Part shown: positions 6,271-12,939 of the stretch, piece by piece
Position numbering within the stretch: position 1 is the first letter of the stretch
Layout: every line of letters begins with the position of its first letter
NCBI GenBank assembly: GCA_964354145.1
Contig: CAYGXX010000009.1
Coordinates: forward strand, 1-18,512
DNA: 18,512 nucleotides
Direction: 5' to 3'
From: UBA10110 sp964354145
GTDB lineage: Bacteria; Patescibacteriota; Kazan-3B-28; UBA10110
Position numbers and translations under genes: made by a program
Notes under the pieces: generated by a model
Database searches by the model: none
The model's input: only the letters and a program-made list of their open reading frames with translations
Told to the model about the DNA's origin: nothing

Positions 6271-6798
6271 CTATGACTCGGAGAGGGCGGTCTGTTTGAT
6301 AGCTTGCCAATCACCGCTGTCATCCGTGACCACAATCTTTTTTTGTTCAATCGCGACGATTTTATCTGCCGGGATAATTAAATCAGGTTGATTAAACATA
6401 CCTAAAACACCTGGCCGGACATAGATTTTTTGGATAGTCGAGTCGGTAGTTTCAAATAATAAATCCTCTACTAGTCCCAATTTTTTCCCTGACACGGTGA
6501 TCACGGGGCTGCCAATGACGTGATATTTTCGGCGCATTAACCCAGGTAAGTTCACAATCTCACTAGGAGGGACGAGAGCCTCTCGGTTTTTCACCACTAC
6601 CATTTTAGGACCGTATTCTATGATGTCGATAGTGGTTACCGCCAGAGTGCGGGCGAATATCCCTCCAGACTTAACAATTAAAGCGCTGATTTGTTTTTTG
6701 TCCGGGTCGATTACCCAATTGGTAACCTCACCTAAAGTTTGGCTGTTATCTAAATCAACCAATCGGGCCCCCATTATTTCGGTAATCGGTTTGAGCAT
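6271..6798 (-). CDS. PRC-barrel domain protein (two repeats)
   Basis: This 175-aa protein has two PRC-barrel-type halves. The first is residues 5-45 (MGARLVDLDNSQTLGEVTNW, then a strand ending ISALIVKSG). The second is about 89-127 (VIGSPVITVSGKKLGLVEDL, then IQKIYVRPG). Each shows the family pattern G-x-x-V/L-x-D, a turn, G-x-V-x-D. There is no signal peptide or membrane segment, so it is cytoplasmic. PRC barrels serve in photosynthetic reaction centre H subunits, RimM and many small regulatory or metal/RNA-associated proteins; which applies here cannot be told. The minus-strand -10 TATAAT (6818-6813) and a purine-rich GGGGAAA just before the ATG give a very short leader. It is divergent from the lipoprotein gene. 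Confidence 0.82.
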   Translation of the reverse strand: MLKPITEIMGARLVDLDNSQTLGEVTNWVIDPDKKQISALIVKSGGIFARTLAVTTIDIIEYGPKMVVVKNREALVPPSEIVNLPGLMRRKYHVIGSPVITVSGKKLGLVEDLLFETTDSTIQKIYVRPGVLGMFNQPDLIIPADKIVAIEQKKIVVTDDSGDWQAIKQTALSES

Positions 6799-6812
6799 AG
6801 TTTCCCCTTTCC

Positions 6813-6818
6813 ATTATA
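6813..6818 (-). promoter_or_regulatory. -10 box TATAAT for the PRC-barrel gene
   Basis: A consensus hexamer on the minus strand lies 14 bases before the ATG. The expected start near 6806 leaves a leader of about 8 nt containing GGGG. A GTGACA upstream is only about 14 bases away, so the -35 is uncertain. Confidence 0.5.
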
Positions 6819-6889
6819 CTTAAAACTCAGCTTGTCACATCATTCGCGAAAAGTGATGCGGCTTACCCTGTCGGCCGCGACTGGCGGGC

Positions 6890-6918
6890 TTGTCAAAGCT
6901 CTCTAAGTAGCCTACAAT
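6890..6918 (+). promoter_or_regulatory. Sigma-70-type promoter of the lipoprotein gene
   Basis: TTGTCA (6890-6895), a 17-base spacer and TACAAT (6913-6918) fit a housekeeping promoter. The predicted start near 6925 gives a leader of about 21 nt without a Shine-Dalgarno. Confidence 0.65.
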
Positions 6919-6946
6919 CAAGCATAGCCTTTAAGCTTTTTATGGT

Positions 6947-7852
6947 ATGAGAAATAAAAAATGGCTTTGGGGGGTATTGCTTGGTTTGTTAATCCTCGGT
7001 GGTTGCGGGATAAAAGCCGAGGAGCCGCCCGTGGTTTTGGAAAAGATGGTCCAAGTGATGAGCAAACTGGAGCAAGGAGAGTTTTCAGGTGAGTTCAAAT
7101 TAGTAGGTAAATCTGCCCTCCCCCTTCTGCAAGGACTACAAGATTTGCAGATTACGGGGACTGGTCGGTTTAATTTAGCTGATGTGAGTAATCTAAAGTA
7201 TTTATTAAGTTTAGTTATCAGCGGGATGGGCAGTGAAGGAAAAACGGAGATTGGGGCGGAGATTAGAAGTTTTCCAGACTGCAATTATTTTCGGGTTACT
7301 CGCATTGCTATGCCGCTGGGCTTGCCCTTTTCGCTGTCTGCCGATAACCGGTGGTATCAGATCAAATCCAGTGGACAGAATCAGGAATGGTTGGGTGCTA
7401 GCCAGCCGCTAACTTCCGAACAGATGCAACAAATCCGGGTATTATTGGCTCAAAGCAAATTATTTAATGTGGTACAGAAGTTCCCTGATGAAACGGTGAA
7501 CGGGGCGAGGGTCTATCATTGGCAGGTGGCTCTTGACGGTGATGTCCTGCAAGCCTTTCTAAAGGACTGGGCTGCGATTATCAATCCGGTTGGCAATGTT
7601 AATTGGGAGCATTGGGCCGCCGTACTCAGTGATTACAATTATGAATTCTGGATTAATAAGCGTGATCACCGATTGATGCGAGGAAATGTGAAGGGTTGGT
7701 ATGAGGATTCGGCTAGTCAACGCGCTGATTTTACTATTATTGTGAGTCTTGATAAATTTAATTCTGCGCAATCGATTGAACGACCATCCAACGTGCAAGA
7801 ATTTAATCTGCGCCAGCTACTCGGGTTACCGTTAGCGGCTTCGCCGCAATAA
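6947..7852 (+). CDS. Predicted lipoprotein of unknown function
   Basis: A 301-aa exported protein. Residues 1-20 form a lipoprotein signal: basic MRNKK, a hydrophobic stretch, and the lipobox LGGC with Cys20 as the lipid-modified residue (Gly at -2 is slightly atypical). The mature part is rich in alternating polar/hydrophobic strands without further membrane helices. It has paired features such as TGTGRFNLADVSN, NRWYQIKSSGQ and the C-terminal YEFWINKRDHRLMRG, ADFTIIVSLDKFN, resembling the open half-barrel lipoproteins of the LolA/LppX fold; this is a resemblance by pattern only. It would sit on the outer face of the cytoplasmic membrane. It has its own promoter and a possible terminator hairpin overlapping its last codons. 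Confidence 0.8.
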   Translation: MRNKKWLWGVLLGLLILGGCGIKAEEPPVVLEKMVQVMSKLEQGEFSGEFKLVGKSALPLLQGLQDLQITGTGRFNLADVSNLKYLLSLVISGMGSEGKTEIGAEIRSFPDCNYFRVTRIAMPLGLPFSLSADNRWYQIKSSGQNQEWLGASQPLTSEQMQQIRVLLAQSKLFNVVQKFPDETVNGARVYHWQVALDGDVLQAFLKDWAAIINPVGNVNWEHWAAVLSDYNYEFWINKRDHRLMRGNVKGWYEDSASQRADFTIIVSLDKFNSAQSIERPSNVQEFNLRQLLGLPLAASPQ

Positions 7853-7857
7853 TTTTT
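7835..7857 (+). terminator. Possible weak intrinsic terminator overlapping the lipoprotein stop
   Basis: GCGGC (7835-7839), TTC, GCCGC (7843-7847), then AATAA and a run of five T (7853-7857). The stem is short and the T-run is displaced, so efficiency is doubtful. Confidence 0.4.
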
Positions 7858-7894
7858 CGGATCCCCTTTCCCAAAGGTTCGATCTAATTAGTCA

Positions 7895-7937
7895 ACCAAA
7901 AACTGACATTCACTTTCAGTGCATGACAGTTTTTGGT
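7895..7937 (-). repeat. Long hairpin fused to the tRNA-Lys 3' end
   Basis: The arms 7895-7905 and 7927-7937 are 11-bp perfect inverses. Inside them CAT/ATG and CACT/AGTG pair as well, giving about 18 pairs around a GAA loop on the minus strand. The arm next to the tRNA contains its discriminator A and the encoded CCA. It is probably the 3' trailer or terminator of the tRNA transcript, though the U5 run is inside the stem rather than after it. Confidence 0.65.
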
Positions 7938-8007
7938 GGGCCCAGAAGGGATCGAACCTTCGTCCCCAGCTTAAAAGGCTGTTGCTCTACCATTGAGCTA
8001 TGGGCCC
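7934..8007 (-). tRNA. tRNA-Lys (anticodon UUU)
   Basis: The 74-nt cloverleaf closes: acceptor GGGCCCA/TGGGCCC, D stem GCTC/GAGC with a 7-nt loop, anticodon loop CTTTTAA with TTT at 7975-7973, a 4-nt variable region, T arm GAAGG-TTCGATC-CCTTC, discriminator A and an encoded CCA (7936-7934). The anticodon stem has one mismatch at its outer pair (A27-G43). It is transcribed towards the lipoprotein gene. Confidence 0.95.
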
Positions 8008-8075
8008 CTCTATATAAGCTATCATACCAAAAACATTGTAGGTCAGCCTATCTGTTATAGTAAATTATTCTTGGT

Positions 8076-8086
8076 TATAATATAAT
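8076..8086 (+). promoter_or_regulatory. -10 region (two overlapping TATAAT) for small RNA 1
   Basis: TATAAT occurs at 8076-8081 and again at 8081-8086. There is no strong -35; CTGTTA at 8052-8057 is a weak candidate. It precedes a structured stretch that ends in a terminator. Confidence 0.5.
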
Positions 8087-8087
8087 A

Positions 8088-8170
8088 ATGATAACCGCCC
8101 GGCACGAGATGCCGGTCAGGGTAGGAGAGGAAGGCTCATAACCCGATCCACTCCTGCCCTTTTCTTTTTT
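8088..8170 (+). ncRNA. Probable small RNA 1, family not recognised
   Basis: A transcript starting at about 8088-8093 would contain hairpin A, CCGGCA/TGCCGG (8099-8115, loop CGAGA), then hairpin B, whose 9-bp stem is GGGTAGGAG (8119-8127) with CTCCTGCCC (8151-8159), followed by TTTTCTTTTTT. The 23-base loop of hairpin B contains GGCTCATAACCCGA, identical to part of the initiator tRNA anticodon arm, but no cloverleaf can be built. Its CCCGATCC (8142-8149) is complementary to GGATCGGG at 8183-8190, just past the terminator. No open reading frame of note lies in it. The signature elements of the SRP, 6S, tmRNA and RNase P RNAs are absent. Confidence 0.55.
8119..8170 (+). terminator. Intrinsic terminator of small RNA 1
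   Basis: A 9-bp GC-rich stem (with one G-U pair) is directly followed by T4-C-T6 (8160-8170). The loop is unusually long at 23 bases. Confidence 0.7.
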
Positions 8171-8200
8171 GTTTAGTAAAAGGGATCGGGGAAAAAATTA

Positions 8201-8209
8201 TGCTATACT
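8201..8209 (+). promoter_or_regulatory. Extended -10 promoter for small RNA 2
   Basis: TGC-TATACT is an extended -10 box; initiation is expected near 8216. No -35 is recognisable. Confidence 0.55.
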
Positions 8210-8215
8210 AAAATG

Positions 8216-8330
8216 TCTTTGCCTGGTCGATAGGCATTTTGATCACTCACTAGGTCAGACGTTCTCCCCTACACCAGAGAATAACAGATCCAATCCTGTT
8301 CTTATACCCACTTTGCCAAGTGGGTTTTTT
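8216..8330 (+). ncRNA. Probable small RNA 2 (about 115 nt), family not recognised
   Basis: Between an extended -10 box and a strong intrinsic terminator lies a stretch with no coding potential that folds locally. TGCCT/AGGCA encloses GGTCGAT (8220-8236), GTTCTC/GAGAAT lies at about 8260-8282, a weak ACAG/CTGT pair at about 8284-8299, and then the terminator. The central part has GGTCAGA on one side and AACAGATCC on the other, faintly recalling SRP RNA domain IV, but the GNRA-type tetraloop and the conserved AGCAG are missing. It may be an independent sRNA, or a leader that ends before the protease gene, which has its own promoter. Confidence 0.55.
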
Positions 8331-8335
8331 CTTTT
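8306..8335 (+). terminator. Strong intrinsic terminator
   Basis: ACCCACTT (8306-8313), TGCC, AAGTGGGT (8318-8325), then T6-C-T4. A perfect 8-bp stem with a tetraloop and a T-run. Confidence 0.9.
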
Positions 8336-8337
8336 GT

Positions 8338-8366
8338 TTGGATAATGTTTTCTGATACGGTAAAAT
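8338..8366 (+). promoter_or_regulatory. Promoter placing the transcript start at the protease ATG
   Basis: TTGGAT (8338-8343, a weak -35), a 17-base spacer, TAAAAT (8361-8366), then 7 bases and the ATG at 8374. Initiation at the usual distance would fall on or beside the start codon. Confidence 0.45.
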
Positions 8367-8373
8367 CTATAGT

Positions 8374-10572
8374 ATGGTCATCAATACCAAGAGAATATTT
8401 AGTATGACAAAATTTAGGTGGAGCAGTTGGGTGATCGCGGCAGTTTTGCTGATTAGTTTGGCGCCAATTTCTTCAGTGCGGGGGCAATCTTACACTGTTA
8501 CTCCGGGTACTGATGGGCAATGGCCGATTATGATTGCTAAAGCCCCCAATGATCCGCGGTTTGCTGAACAGACCAATCTTAATCAAATTAAGCTCCCGCC
8601 AGCCTGGGATGTTACCACTGGCAACAGCAGCCAGATAGTTGCTCTTATTGATACGGGAGTTAATCCGGATCATGAAGAGTTAATCTATCGGCTATGGGTC
8701 AATGCTGATGAAATTCCCAGTAATGGCCGAGATGATGATGGCAACGGCTATGTTGATGATTACCAGGGTTATAATTTTATGAATGATACCGCTGACATTG
8801 TGGATCAGAATGGACATGGCACTGGAGTAGCCAGCGTTATTGCAGCCAATACCAACAACGGCATCGGTATGGCCGGGGTCAATTGGGGGTGTCAGTTGAT
8901 GGTCCTGAAGGCCTTGAATAGTGCCGGGGGCGGTGAATATCATGATGTAGCCAGGGCCTTACGATACGCAGCAGACAACGGGGCTGAAGTGATTAATATG
9001 AGTTTTGGTACTTATTTTGATAGCACTGAGTTAAAGGAGGCTGTCGATTACGCAGTGGCTCGGGGTGTAGTCATTGTGGCAGCGGGAGGCAATAATAGTC
9101 AGAATCAATTACTCTATCCCGCCGCTTATAGTAATGTGATTTCGGTGGGGGCAGTGGATAATGCTGGGCAGCGAGCGTCATTTTCTAACTACGGTTCTAA
9201 CCTGGATGTAGTAGCGCCAGGTATAAATGTTTTGATGGCTAATTATGTCGGCACTAACTCCTATTCCTATGGCTCAGGCACGTCATTTGCTGCTGCCCAT
9301 GTCACGGGCCTAGTTTCATTGATTTTAGCGCGTAATCCTGCCCTGTCCCCTACCCAGGTAGAAAATATTATCAAGAGTTCAGTCTCTAGTTACAGTAATA
9401 CATTGGAGTATGGTAGCGGGATAATTAATGCTGCCAGTGCTTTAGGATCAACTCAGATTACTGACCATATTGTTGGCAGGATTACCTCCAGTAGCTCTCA
9501 TGCTCTGGCGGACAACCAAAGTAGAATCAGGATATCAGTGCAAGTCACTAACAATGATTTCCCCTTGATGAATCACCAGATCCGCGCTTACATCAATGGC
9601 CCGGTTACTTGGAATGGCGAGGTTGTTGATAAACGGGATATTGGTTTGGGGAATACGGATGGGTCGGGAGCAATAAGTTTTGAGATTACTTCCGCTGTGG
9701 CAGGAAATAAATTGCTTGTCTTTTCGGATATAACTTCCGGGGTGGGTTTAGGGGAGCTGACCTTAACCTTTGATCCTCTGGGTGGCGTTCCGAAATACAG
9801 TGCTACTAAAGTTGCCCAGAGTGAGACAGGAGTCTTAGCGCCAGGAGAGTATGCCACTTTGTGGTTAGACTTGCGCAATACGGGGAATATGCCTTGGTTT
9901 GGTCAAGGGAGTATCCCGAATGGACAGGTGCGCCTTGGCACTGCTCAACCCTTAGACCGGCGCAGTAATTTCTATTTCAATGAATGGATCTCGATTAATC
10001 GGGTGGCCACTCTCCAACAAGCGACAGTAAATCCTGGAGAGACTGGTCGGTTTACTTTTACCGTGCAAGCCCCCAGCCAACCCGGTGTTTATAAGGAATA
10101 TTTTAATCCCGTAGCGGAGTATGTTACCTGGTTGCCTGACTTGAAGATTTATTGGGAGATAACGGTGGCTAATGGTGGAGTTGATCCGGTCATCGCGAAT
10201 TACGATGCCAATCTCATTTATAAATCCGCCAACTTGTTGTTAGCGCCGAGCCAAGTCGGGATGTTACAGGTAGAAATTAAAAATACGGGGACGGCCAAGT
10301 GGATCGCACCGGGAGGGGTGTCTCAATACGGGGTAGTGAAGTTGGGTACGGTGAATCCCTATGATCGTGCTAGTAGCCTAGCTAACAACTGGTTGAGTGA
10401 TAATCGGGTGGCTGACATGGGTTTTGCGGTAGGTCCCGGGGAGCGTATCACATTGGCTTTTATGATCAAGGCTCCTTCTCAACCCGGAATATATCGGGAG
10501 AATTTTCGCTTAGTCGCCGAGTATGTGACTTGGTTTGGCCCTGCCTTTGGGTGGACTATTACCGTACAATAG
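8374..10572 (+). CDS. Exported subtilisin-like (S8) serine protease with Ig-like C-terminal repeats
   Basis: This is a 732-aa protein. A signal peptide spans about residues 11-37 (basic MTKFRW, a hydrophobic core, cleavage after a site near VRG). The S8 catalytic triad is complete: Asp93 in VALIDTGVN, His148 in NGHGTGVAS and Ser304 in GTSFAAAHVTG; the oxyanion Asn is at about 240 in AAGGN. An Asp-rich loop DDDGNGYVDD (120-129) may bind calcium. After the catalytic domain come a Big_1-like Ig domain (about 366-460) and two ~120-residue repeats (475-598 and 610-731). Each repeat has NTG-x-x-x-W, LGT-x-x-P-x-DR, PGE, APSQPG-x-Y and VAEYVTW, like NBR1-type Ig domains. It would be secreted or surface-bound. 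A start at 8404 would also leave an intact signal peptide. uppP starts 4 bases after its stop. Confidence 0.93.
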   Translation: MVINTKRIFSMTKFRWSSWVIAAVLLISLAPISSVRGQSYTVTPGTDGQWPIMIAKAPNDPRFAEQTNLNQIKLPPAWDVTTGNSSQIVALIDTGVNPDHEELIYRLWVNADEIPSNGRDDDGNGYVDDYQGYNFMNDTADIVDQNGHGTGVASVIAANTNNGIGMAGVNWGCQLMVLKALNSAGGGEYHDVARALRYAADNGAEVINMSFGTYFDSTELKEAVDYAVARGVVIVAAGGNNSQNQLLYPAAYSNVISVGAVDNAGQRASFSNYGSNLDVVAPGINVLMANYVGTNSYSYGSGTSFAAAHVTGLVSLILARNPALSPTQVENIIKSSVSSYSNTLEYGSGIINAASALGSTQITDHIVGRITSSSSHALADNQSRIRISVQVTNNDFPLMNHQIRAYINGPVTWNGEVVDKRDIGLGNTDGSGAISFEITSAVAGNKLLVFSDITSGVGLGELTLTFDPLGGVPKYSATKVAQSETGVLAPGEYATLWLDLRNTGNMPWFGQGSIPNGQVRLGTAQPLDRRSNFYFNEWISINRVATLQQATVNPGETGRFTFTVQAPSQPGVYKEYFNPVAEYVTWLPDLKIYWEITVANGGVDPVIANYDANLIYKSANLLLAPSQVGMLQVEIKNTGTAKWIAPGGVSQYGVVKLGTVNPYDRASSLANNWLSDNRVADMGFAVGPGERITLAFMIKAPSQPGIYRENFRLVAEYVTWFGPAFGWTITVQ
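10565..10570 (+). promoter_or_regulatory. -10-like box TACAAT at the protease 3' end, 6 nt before uppP
   Basis: The sequence is TACAATAGAGCTATG, almost the same as before the nucleotidyltransferase at 5332. It overlaps the last codon and stop of the protease gene. No -35 is evident. Confidence 0.35.
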
Positions 10573-10576
10573 AGCT

Positions 10577-11404
10577 ATGAATGGCGGTATGTTATGGCAT
10601 CTTATCCAGGCAGGCATCCTCGGTTTAGTGCAAGGAGTCACTGAATTTTTGCCGATCAGTTCGTCAGGGCATTTGATTATCGTCCGTGAATTTTTGCATA
10701 TCGATGATCCTGGTAATTTTTTTGATGCCGTTTTGCACTTGGCCACCATGATGGCGATCTTAGTTTATTTCCGCGGTGACTGGTGGCGAATACTAACTCT
10801 AACTCGAGCTAAAAAAGAGACTAAAACTGGATTGCCCACTGACCGTCGCTTATTGGGGTTAATTGTTTTAGCGACCCTCCCGGCTTTGCTCGCCGGTTAT
10901 CTGGGCAACGCCTGGATCGGGAGCCATTGGCGTTCTCTTCTCACGGTAGCGGCTTTGTTGGTGGTAACAGGAACGGGATATTTATTATTTGAGTCTTTGG
11001 TTAAGCCTCTCAAAAATAGCCAACCGCTTACTGGCTGGGGAGCTTTGGGTATTGGTCTCACCCAAGCTCTCGCTATTCTGCCGGGGATTTCCCGCTCAGG
11101 AGCTACCTTACTTGGAGGAATGTATGCAGGATTAACGCGCGAAGCCGCAGCGCGATTTTCTTTTTTGTTGGCTGCTCCGGTGGTGGCCACCGCGGGGGGG
11201 TACGGCTTGTATCAAACCATCATTCATCACACCATCACACGAGATTATTGGTTTTGGGTAGTGGCTTTTATCGTATCTTGGTTATCCGGTATGTTGGTGA
11301 TTCGTTGGCTACTCAAATTCTATCAGAAATATTCCCTGAAAAGTTTTGCTTATTATGTCATAGTAATGGGCCTGGGGCTTATAATTTATTATTTCTTGAA
11401 GTAG
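10577..11404 (+). CDS. uppP: Undecaprenyl-diphosphate phosphatase
   Basis: This 275-aa integral membrane enzyme (UppP/BacA family) recycles the lipid carrier of cell-wall synthesis by removing a phosphate from undecaprenyl diphosphate. The two signature motifs are present: QGVTEFLPISSSGHL at 19-33 with Glu23, the three serines 28-30 and His32, and LPGISRSGAT at 168-177 with Arg173. About eight hydrophobic segments match the family. It also indicates peptidoglycan or another undecaprenyl-linked polymer in this organism. The ATG at 10577 is chosen because it follows the protease stop by 4 bases and precedes the conserved first helix; a longer reading would overlap the protease gene. A second ATG at 10589 is possible. 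The next gene begins at the base after its stop. Confidence 0.95.
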   Translation: MNGGMLWHLIQAGILGLVQGVTEFLPISSSGHLIIVREFLHIDDPGNFFDAVLHLATMMAILVYFRGDWWRILTLTRAKKETKTGLPTDRRLLGLIVLATLPALLAGYLGNAWIGSHWRSLLTVAALLVVTGTGYLLFESLVKPLKNSQPLTGWGALGIGLTQALAILPGISRSGATLLGGMYAGLTREAAARFSFLLAAPVVATAGGYGLYQTIIHHTITRDYWFWVVAFIVSWLSGMLVIRWLLKFYQKYSLKSFAYYVIVMGLGLIIYYFLK

Positions 11405-11878
11405 ATGGTCCCTGCTAGTTGGTGGGTAGTATTTCTGATGGCGATGACGCCTCTGGGAGAGTTGCGGGCTGCTATCCCTCTGGGGATGGGTTTGTATCAG
11501 CTAAGCCCCTGGTTAGCTTTGGGGTTATCCTTTGTTGGAAATGCTATTCCAGTAGTATTGCTCTATTTTTTGTTAGGGCCCATAACTTATGGTTTAAGGA
11601 AACTTGGGCGACCCATCGACAGGTTTTTCATTTGGTTATTTACTCATACTTATCACCGCCACGCAGCCAGTTTTGATAAGTATGGTAGTTTAGCGCTGAT
11701 GATTTTTGTAGCCATACCTCTCCCCCTGACAGGCGGTTGGACAGGTGCGCTAGTGGCATATGTCTTTGGTATTAAGTGGCAATACGCGATTCCGAGTTTG
11801 CTTCTTGGTATCCTAGGAGCTGGCATTATTGTCACCATGTTGACAGTAGGTGGGGTCTGGGCAGTTTCTTCGCTATAA
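11405..11878 (+). CDS. Small-multidrug-export family membrane protein (COG2426-like)
   Basis: This 157-aa hydrophobic protein has four to five membrane segments. The N-terminal block TPLGELRAAIPLGMGLY followed by LGLSFVGNAIPV, and the C-terminal IPLPLTGGWTGALVAYVFG, are the conserved regions of the family annotated as putative small multidrug export proteins. That name rests on weak evidence, and the proteins resemble one half of DedA-type transporters (paired G/P-rich re-entrant segments), so a lipid-carrier or solute transport role near uppP would also fit. The start codon directly follows the uppP TAG with no gap, so the two are co-translated. Its last bases contain the TATAAT proposed for ruvB. 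Confidence 0.82.
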   Translation: MVPASWWVVFLMAMTPLGELRAAIPLGMGLYQLSPWLALGLSFVGNAIPVVLLYFLLGPITYGLRKLGRPIDRFFIWLFTHTYHRHAASFDKYGSLALMIFVAIPLPLTGGWTGALVAYVFGIKWQYAIPSLLLGILGAGIIVTMLTVGGVWAVSSL

Positions 11879-11879
11879 T
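11874..11879 (+). promoter_or_regulatory. Consensus -10 box TATAAT, 6 nt before the ruvB start
   Basis: TATAATAGGGATATG: the box ends 6 bases before the ATG, so a start at the usual distance coincides with the codon. TTGACA occurs upstream at 11840-11845, but 28 bases away, too far to act as its -35. Confidence 0.45.
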
Positions 11880-11885
11880 AGGGAT

Positions 11886-12938
11886 ATGGCGATTAAGGAA
11901 GAAGATGGCATTCGGGTGGCCGATGCGCGGATAAAAAAGGACGAGGAGGAGTTTGATCGGACTTTGCGTCCCAAGACCTTTACTGAGTATGTGGGGCAGG
12001 AAAAGATCAAACAGAGTTTAGCTATTGCTATCCAGGCAGCTAAACAGCGGAACGACCCCCTAGATCATATTTTATTGTTTGGTCCTCCGGGGCTAGGCAA
12101 GACTACTCTGGCGTATATTATCGCCGGCAGCATGGGCGGGGGTCTGCGGGCTACTTCTGGATCTGCCATTGAACGGCCAGGGGATTTGGCTTCCATTGTA
12201 ACCAACCTAAACGATGGCGACATTTTGTTTATCGATGAAATTCATCGCTTAGGTCGTCAGGTGGAAGAAGTCTTGTATAGCGCGATGGAGGATTATGCGA
12301 TTGATATTATTATTGGTAAGGGTCCGGCGGCGCGCTCTTTGCGCATCGATGTGGCTAAATTCACTTTGATCGGAGCGACCACCCGAGCGGGGGCTTTATC
12401 CTCACCGCTCAGGGATCGGTTTGGCGCCACCTATCGGTTAGATTTCTATAGTGAACAGGATATCGAGACAATTCTGCAGAGATCAGCTAGAATTTTGCAG
12501 GTTGATTTAGACCCAGCCAATGCTAAGATTATTGCCCGGGCCTCCCGCTGTACTCCACGGACGGCCAATCGCATTCTAAAAAGGGTGCGAGATTTTGCCC
12601 AGGCAAAAAATACCGGACAGATTACCCCTCAGATTATCCGGGAAGCACTGGAGTTAATGACGATTGACGCAGATGGCTTAGATTTCGTTGATCGCAAGAT
12701 TTTAGAGTGTCTCATCAAACGATTTAAGGGCGGTCCGGCGGGGATTGCAGCAATCGCTGCCGCCATCGCTGAGGAAAAACAGACCATTGAGGAAGTGTAT
12801 GAGCCGTATTTGTTACAGTCCGGTTTTTTGAATCGGACGGCGCAAGGTCGGGTTGCGACAAACCAAGCTTATCAGCATCTGGGATTACCAGAGCCGCACG
12901 CGAGTCAAGAGTCCCCACCGGCTAAAATGTTTGATTAA
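11886..12938 (+). CDS. ruvB: Holliday junction branch migration ATPase RuvB
   Basis: A 350-aa AAA+ motor that, with RuvA, drives branch migration of Holliday junctions during recombinational repair. Walker A is GPPGLGKT (66-73), Walker B is FIDEIH (115-120) and sensor 1 is GATTRAG (163-169). The arginine finger region PLRDRFG (174-180) has Arg176. The N-terminal LRPKTFTEYVGQEKIK is the family hallmark, and the C-terminal winged helix keeps GGPAGIAAIAAAIAEE, EEVYEPYL and GF-x-x-RT-x-QGRVAT. Length is normal. The ATG at 11886 is used because MAIKEEDGIRVADARIKKDE is a usual N-terminus; a longer reading would run into the upstream gene. The next gene starts 1 base after its TAA. ruvA and ruvC are not in the window. 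Confidence 0.97.
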   Translation: MAIKEEDGIRVADARIKKDEEEFDRTLRPKTFTEYVGQEKIKQSLAIAIQAAKQRNDPLDHILLFGPPGLGKTTLAYIIAGSMGGGLRATSGSAIERPGDLASIVTNLNDGDILFIDEIHRLGRQVEEVLYSAMEDYAIDIIIGKGPAARSLRIDVAKFTLIGATTRAGALSSPLRDRFGATYRLDFYSEQDIETILQRSARILQVDLDPANAKIIARASRCTPRTANRILKRVRDFAQAKNTGQITPQIIREALELMTIDADGLDFVDRKILECLIKRFKGGPAGIAAIAAAIAEEKQTIEEVYEPYLLQSGFLNRTAQGRVATNQAYQHLGLPEPHASQESPPAKMFD

Positions 12939-12939
12939 T

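Noticed and set aside
7871..7889. AAGGTTCGATC resembling a tRNA T arm on the plus strand
   Set aside because: The following bases do not pair to close a T stem and no other tRNA arms are found upstream.
8125..8160. Initiator tRNA or tRNA pseudogene suggested by CTCATAA in an anticodon-like loop
   Set aside because: Only two of five anticodon stem pairs form, there is no acceptor, D or T arm, and the segment lies inside a terminator hairpin.
8216..8330. SRP (4.5S) RNA
   Set aside because: GGTCAG is present but the GNRA-type tetraloop and the AGCAG strand of domain IV are not; the apical loop is about 10 bases.
11840..11879. TTGACA plus TATAAT as a full promoter before ruvB
   Set aside because: The spacing is 28 bases, far outside the 16-19 range; only the -10 box is kept.
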